Of a DNA stretch of 30,000 bases, positions 28,260-30,000 are shown in pieces (positions within the stretch are counted from its first letter, which is position 1; every line of letters begins with the position of its first letter). A program made the position numbers and the translations under genes. The notes under the pieces are model-generated. The model searched no databases, was not told the origin of the DNA, and saw only the letters and a program-made list of their open reading frames with translations. Source of the DNA: Halisarca cf. caerulea (lineage: Eukaryota > Porifera > Demospongiae > Chondrillida > Halisarcidae); contig CAUJGJ010000231.1 of the NCBI GenBank assembly GCA_963170055.1, positions 172,501-202,500 on the forward strand, read 5' to 3'.

Positions 28260-29325
28260 TACTACATACAGTAAACGTCTAATCTGATGCTCATACGCAA
28301 TATATGGAACCAGCTGCATGCATGAGAAAAAATTTAATGCCAGATTATAATTAGATATTATACATGTATTATATAGGAGGTAATTGTCTGATAACGAGGG
28401 CACCGACTTTATATATATAATTATAAGTCCTGCCCCATGCATGTGATCTGTATTATACATAATTACACAGATCATATCATTATACTCGAGATATTGCATG
28501 GAGAGGTACCGTTGCATATGCACATGCACAGCTGCATGCATATGCATGCACAATAAATTACATACATACATGTATCATTATAGAAAATTATATATAGCAC
28601 CATCAGAGCTAGAAATAGCTGCCTGCATGCCATCTGCCATTTTGGAATAATACATGAATATGGCTGACCATGCAAAATTGAGTTATAGGTCAGCCATTTG
28701 CAATTGCCTGACTACATACTAACAGTGAGAGCTGAGTCTCTGTTAATGGCTATATATATATTACAGTTAAGTGCCAATTTGTTTTGCCAACCTCATGCAT
28801 GCATGCAAGGTTCAATCAGTGCTAATTTATATAGATTCCTTTGTATTACGCATGTACACATGTACGTAATCTATATATGATGGAAGTGGCTGACCATGCA
28901 ATCTTCAGAATGTCCTATATAGCCGTTTGTCCTAGCAATGCATGGTCATGCAAATGCTATACCACTGCATGCATGCCCATGAATAAAGCCTATGTATGGG
29001 TCTATGTAATAAGAATAGGCATGCATGTATATTTTGCATGCATGCAGGTATAATTAATGTAGAAATGGTATGCATGCATGCCGACATGCACTAGCTGTAG
29101 TACTCATAATGCATAATAATTATAAAACGTGTACACATAAGTGACATATAATACACGCACACCATTGTGCAAATAAGTTTTACATAGATCAAAGTTGTGA
29201 AAGATGATAACACACATTATAATATTATACAATAACAAAAATTAACCTATACACACTCTGCCAGCTTACTATAGAACAACCAAGCTACGTAGCAACGCAC
29301 ACATTATTACATAATGCACATTACA
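28260..29325. other. Spacer rich in TGCATGCA and related palindromes
   Basis: The region 28310-29100 has many CATGCATG/TGCATGCA/CATATGCA words, a perfect 10-bp inverted pair ATGGCTGACC...GGTCAGCCAT (28660-28697) and a second GGCTGACCATGCAA copy at 28887. No gene was recognised on either strand. Confidence 0.55.
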
Positions 29326-29331
29326 TTTATT
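29326..29331 (-). terminator. Polyadenylation signal AATAAA of the coiled-coil gene
   Basis: AATAAA on the minus strand begins about 50 nt after the TGA at 29381, a normal spacing for a short 3' UTR, and is followed by AT-rich, TG-containing sequence. Confidence 0.6.
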
Positions 29332-29380
29332 TTGACAAACACAAACAGAGAAACCTCCCCCTAAAAAGCTATTTCTGTTG

Positions 29381-30000
29381 TCAGCTCTCTTCTCCTTCAA
29401 GTTTCTTCCTCTCCTTTAGGAAGGATTCTCTTTCTAGTTCAAAACTACATCGTTCCTGTTCCAATTTTCTCCACTCTTGTTCCAGTTTTAACTTCTCTTC
29501 CTGAAAAAGCTGCTTTTCTCTTTCTAGTTCAAAATTACGTCGTTCCTGTTCCAATTTTCTCCAATCCTGTTCCAGTTTTGACCGCTCCTCCTGAAGTAGC
29601 TGCTTTTCCTGCTCAATCAGCAGAAAATGTGCAGCAGGGCTTCCCACTGTTGTTGAAAAGGTACCTCGATGAACACCACCATTCACTGTAGTAGACTTCT
29701 CTTGTAAGAAAATCTCCCTTCTCTTCTTAAACATGTCGTCTCCTCTCTTTCTGAAGCGGGGACGTGGGCTGTCCATATCGTCAGAGAACATAAAACTGTC
29801 CACTGTAGGACTATCAGTAGATTCTGCTGTTTGTTGTCTGCTTAGGGAATTGATTTCTGGACCTTCGGGACTGGTGTTCCCCGTGCTTCTGGTGCAAGCG
29901 GTGACATTGGTGGTGGGAGTGGTTGCTGCAATGGTAGTGACAGTAGCACTTGGACTATCAGTGCCACTGGTACTTGTGGGGCTACCTGCACTTTTGGTCC
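29381..30000 (-). CDS. Ser/Thr-rich protein with charged C-terminal coiled coil, partial
   Basis: The frame is open from the right edge to TGA at 29381-29383 (about 206 codons); the N-terminus is outside the window. The first 65 or so residues are Ser/Thr/Pro-rich and low in complexity (SPTSTSGTDSPSATVTT). A basic patch follows (RPRFRKRGDDMFKKRRE). The last 80 or so residues are a Glu/Lys/Arg/Gln/Leu helix with two near-identical 30-residue units (each with KLEQ.WRKLEQER, then FELER). This predicts a coiled coil or single alpha-helix. The family is not recognised. AATAAA lies about 50 nt after the stop. A splice acceptor inside the Ser/Thr part cannot be ruled out. There is no in-frame ATG between the right edge and the basic region apart from the Met in SFMFS. 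Confidence 0.75.
   Translation of the reverse strand, partial: TKSAGSPTSTSGTDSPSATVTTIAATTPTTNVTACTRSTGNTSPEGPEINSLSRQQTAESTDSPTVDSFMFSDDMDSPRPRFRKRGDDMFKKRREIFLQEKSTTVNGGVHRGTFSTTVGSPAAHFLLIEQEKQLLQEERSKLEQDWRKLEQERRNFELEREKQLFQEEKLKLEQEWRKLEQERCSFELERESFLKERKKLEGEES
29430..29609 (-). repeat. 90-bp tandem repeat coding the coiled-coil units
   Basis: Two adjacent 90-bp units (29430-29519 and 29520-29609) differ at only a handful of bases. They encode the duplicated 30-residue block inside the coiled coil of the partial gene. The repeat is in frame, so copy-number change would lengthen the helix without breaking the protein. Confidence 0.85.

Overview
This window is eukaryotic, specifically animal. 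It carries two multi-exon genes with clean GT-AG introns, both on the minus strand, and the 3' part of a third minus-strand gene. No prokaryotic operon, RNA gene or virus was recognised. AT-rich spacers full of TGCATGCA, GTAC and TACGTA words, intron sizes from 71 bp to about 2.9 kb, many TA-flanked miniature transposons and a secreted FN3/Calx-beta protein suggest an invertebrate, tentatively a demosponge. That placement is inference and no species is claimed.

Layout from left to right. Positions 1-1777 are the left copy of a segmental duplication and hold a broken relic of one CELF exon. Positions 2182-11872 (minus) are a predicted secreted protein of 549 residues: a signal-peptide exon, four fibronectin type III exons and a Calx-beta domain split over two exons. 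All of its introns are phase 1, and three of the FN3 exons lie on recent tandem repeats of about 760 bp. Positions 11873-16350 contain no recognised gene; they hold fold-back elements, a 334-bp (TG)n tract, a C-rich minisatellite and a Tc1-like MITE. Positions 16351-20483 are the right copy of the segmental duplication and overlap the 3' end of the next gene. Positions 19175-27765 (minus) are a complete CELF/Bruno-like RNA-binding protein gene with 11 coding exons and 439 residues (RRM1, RRM2, Q-rich linker, RRM3, ending KPY). Positions 27766-29325 are spacer with palindromic words and a MITE. Positions 29381-30000 (minus) are the C-terminal part of a Ser/Thr-rich, charged coiled-coil protein running off the right edge.

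The most interesting signal is inside the CELF gene. All of its long CA/TG arrays are oriented to give (UG)n in its own pre-mRNA. In four of ten introns the array starts exactly at the 5' splice site (GTGTGT...), a fifth has one a few bases downstream, and a sixth carries an exact UGUUUGUUUGU element 7 nt into the intron. CELF proteins are known to bind UG-repeat and GU-rich elements, so the gene looks built for splicing autoregulation. This is inferred from sequence and has not been tested.

A second story is the duplicated 3' part of CELF. The distal copy of the RRM3 exon differs only by synonymous substitutions plus indels, and it appears to have lost the last exon by a deletion between inverted TG and CA arrays.
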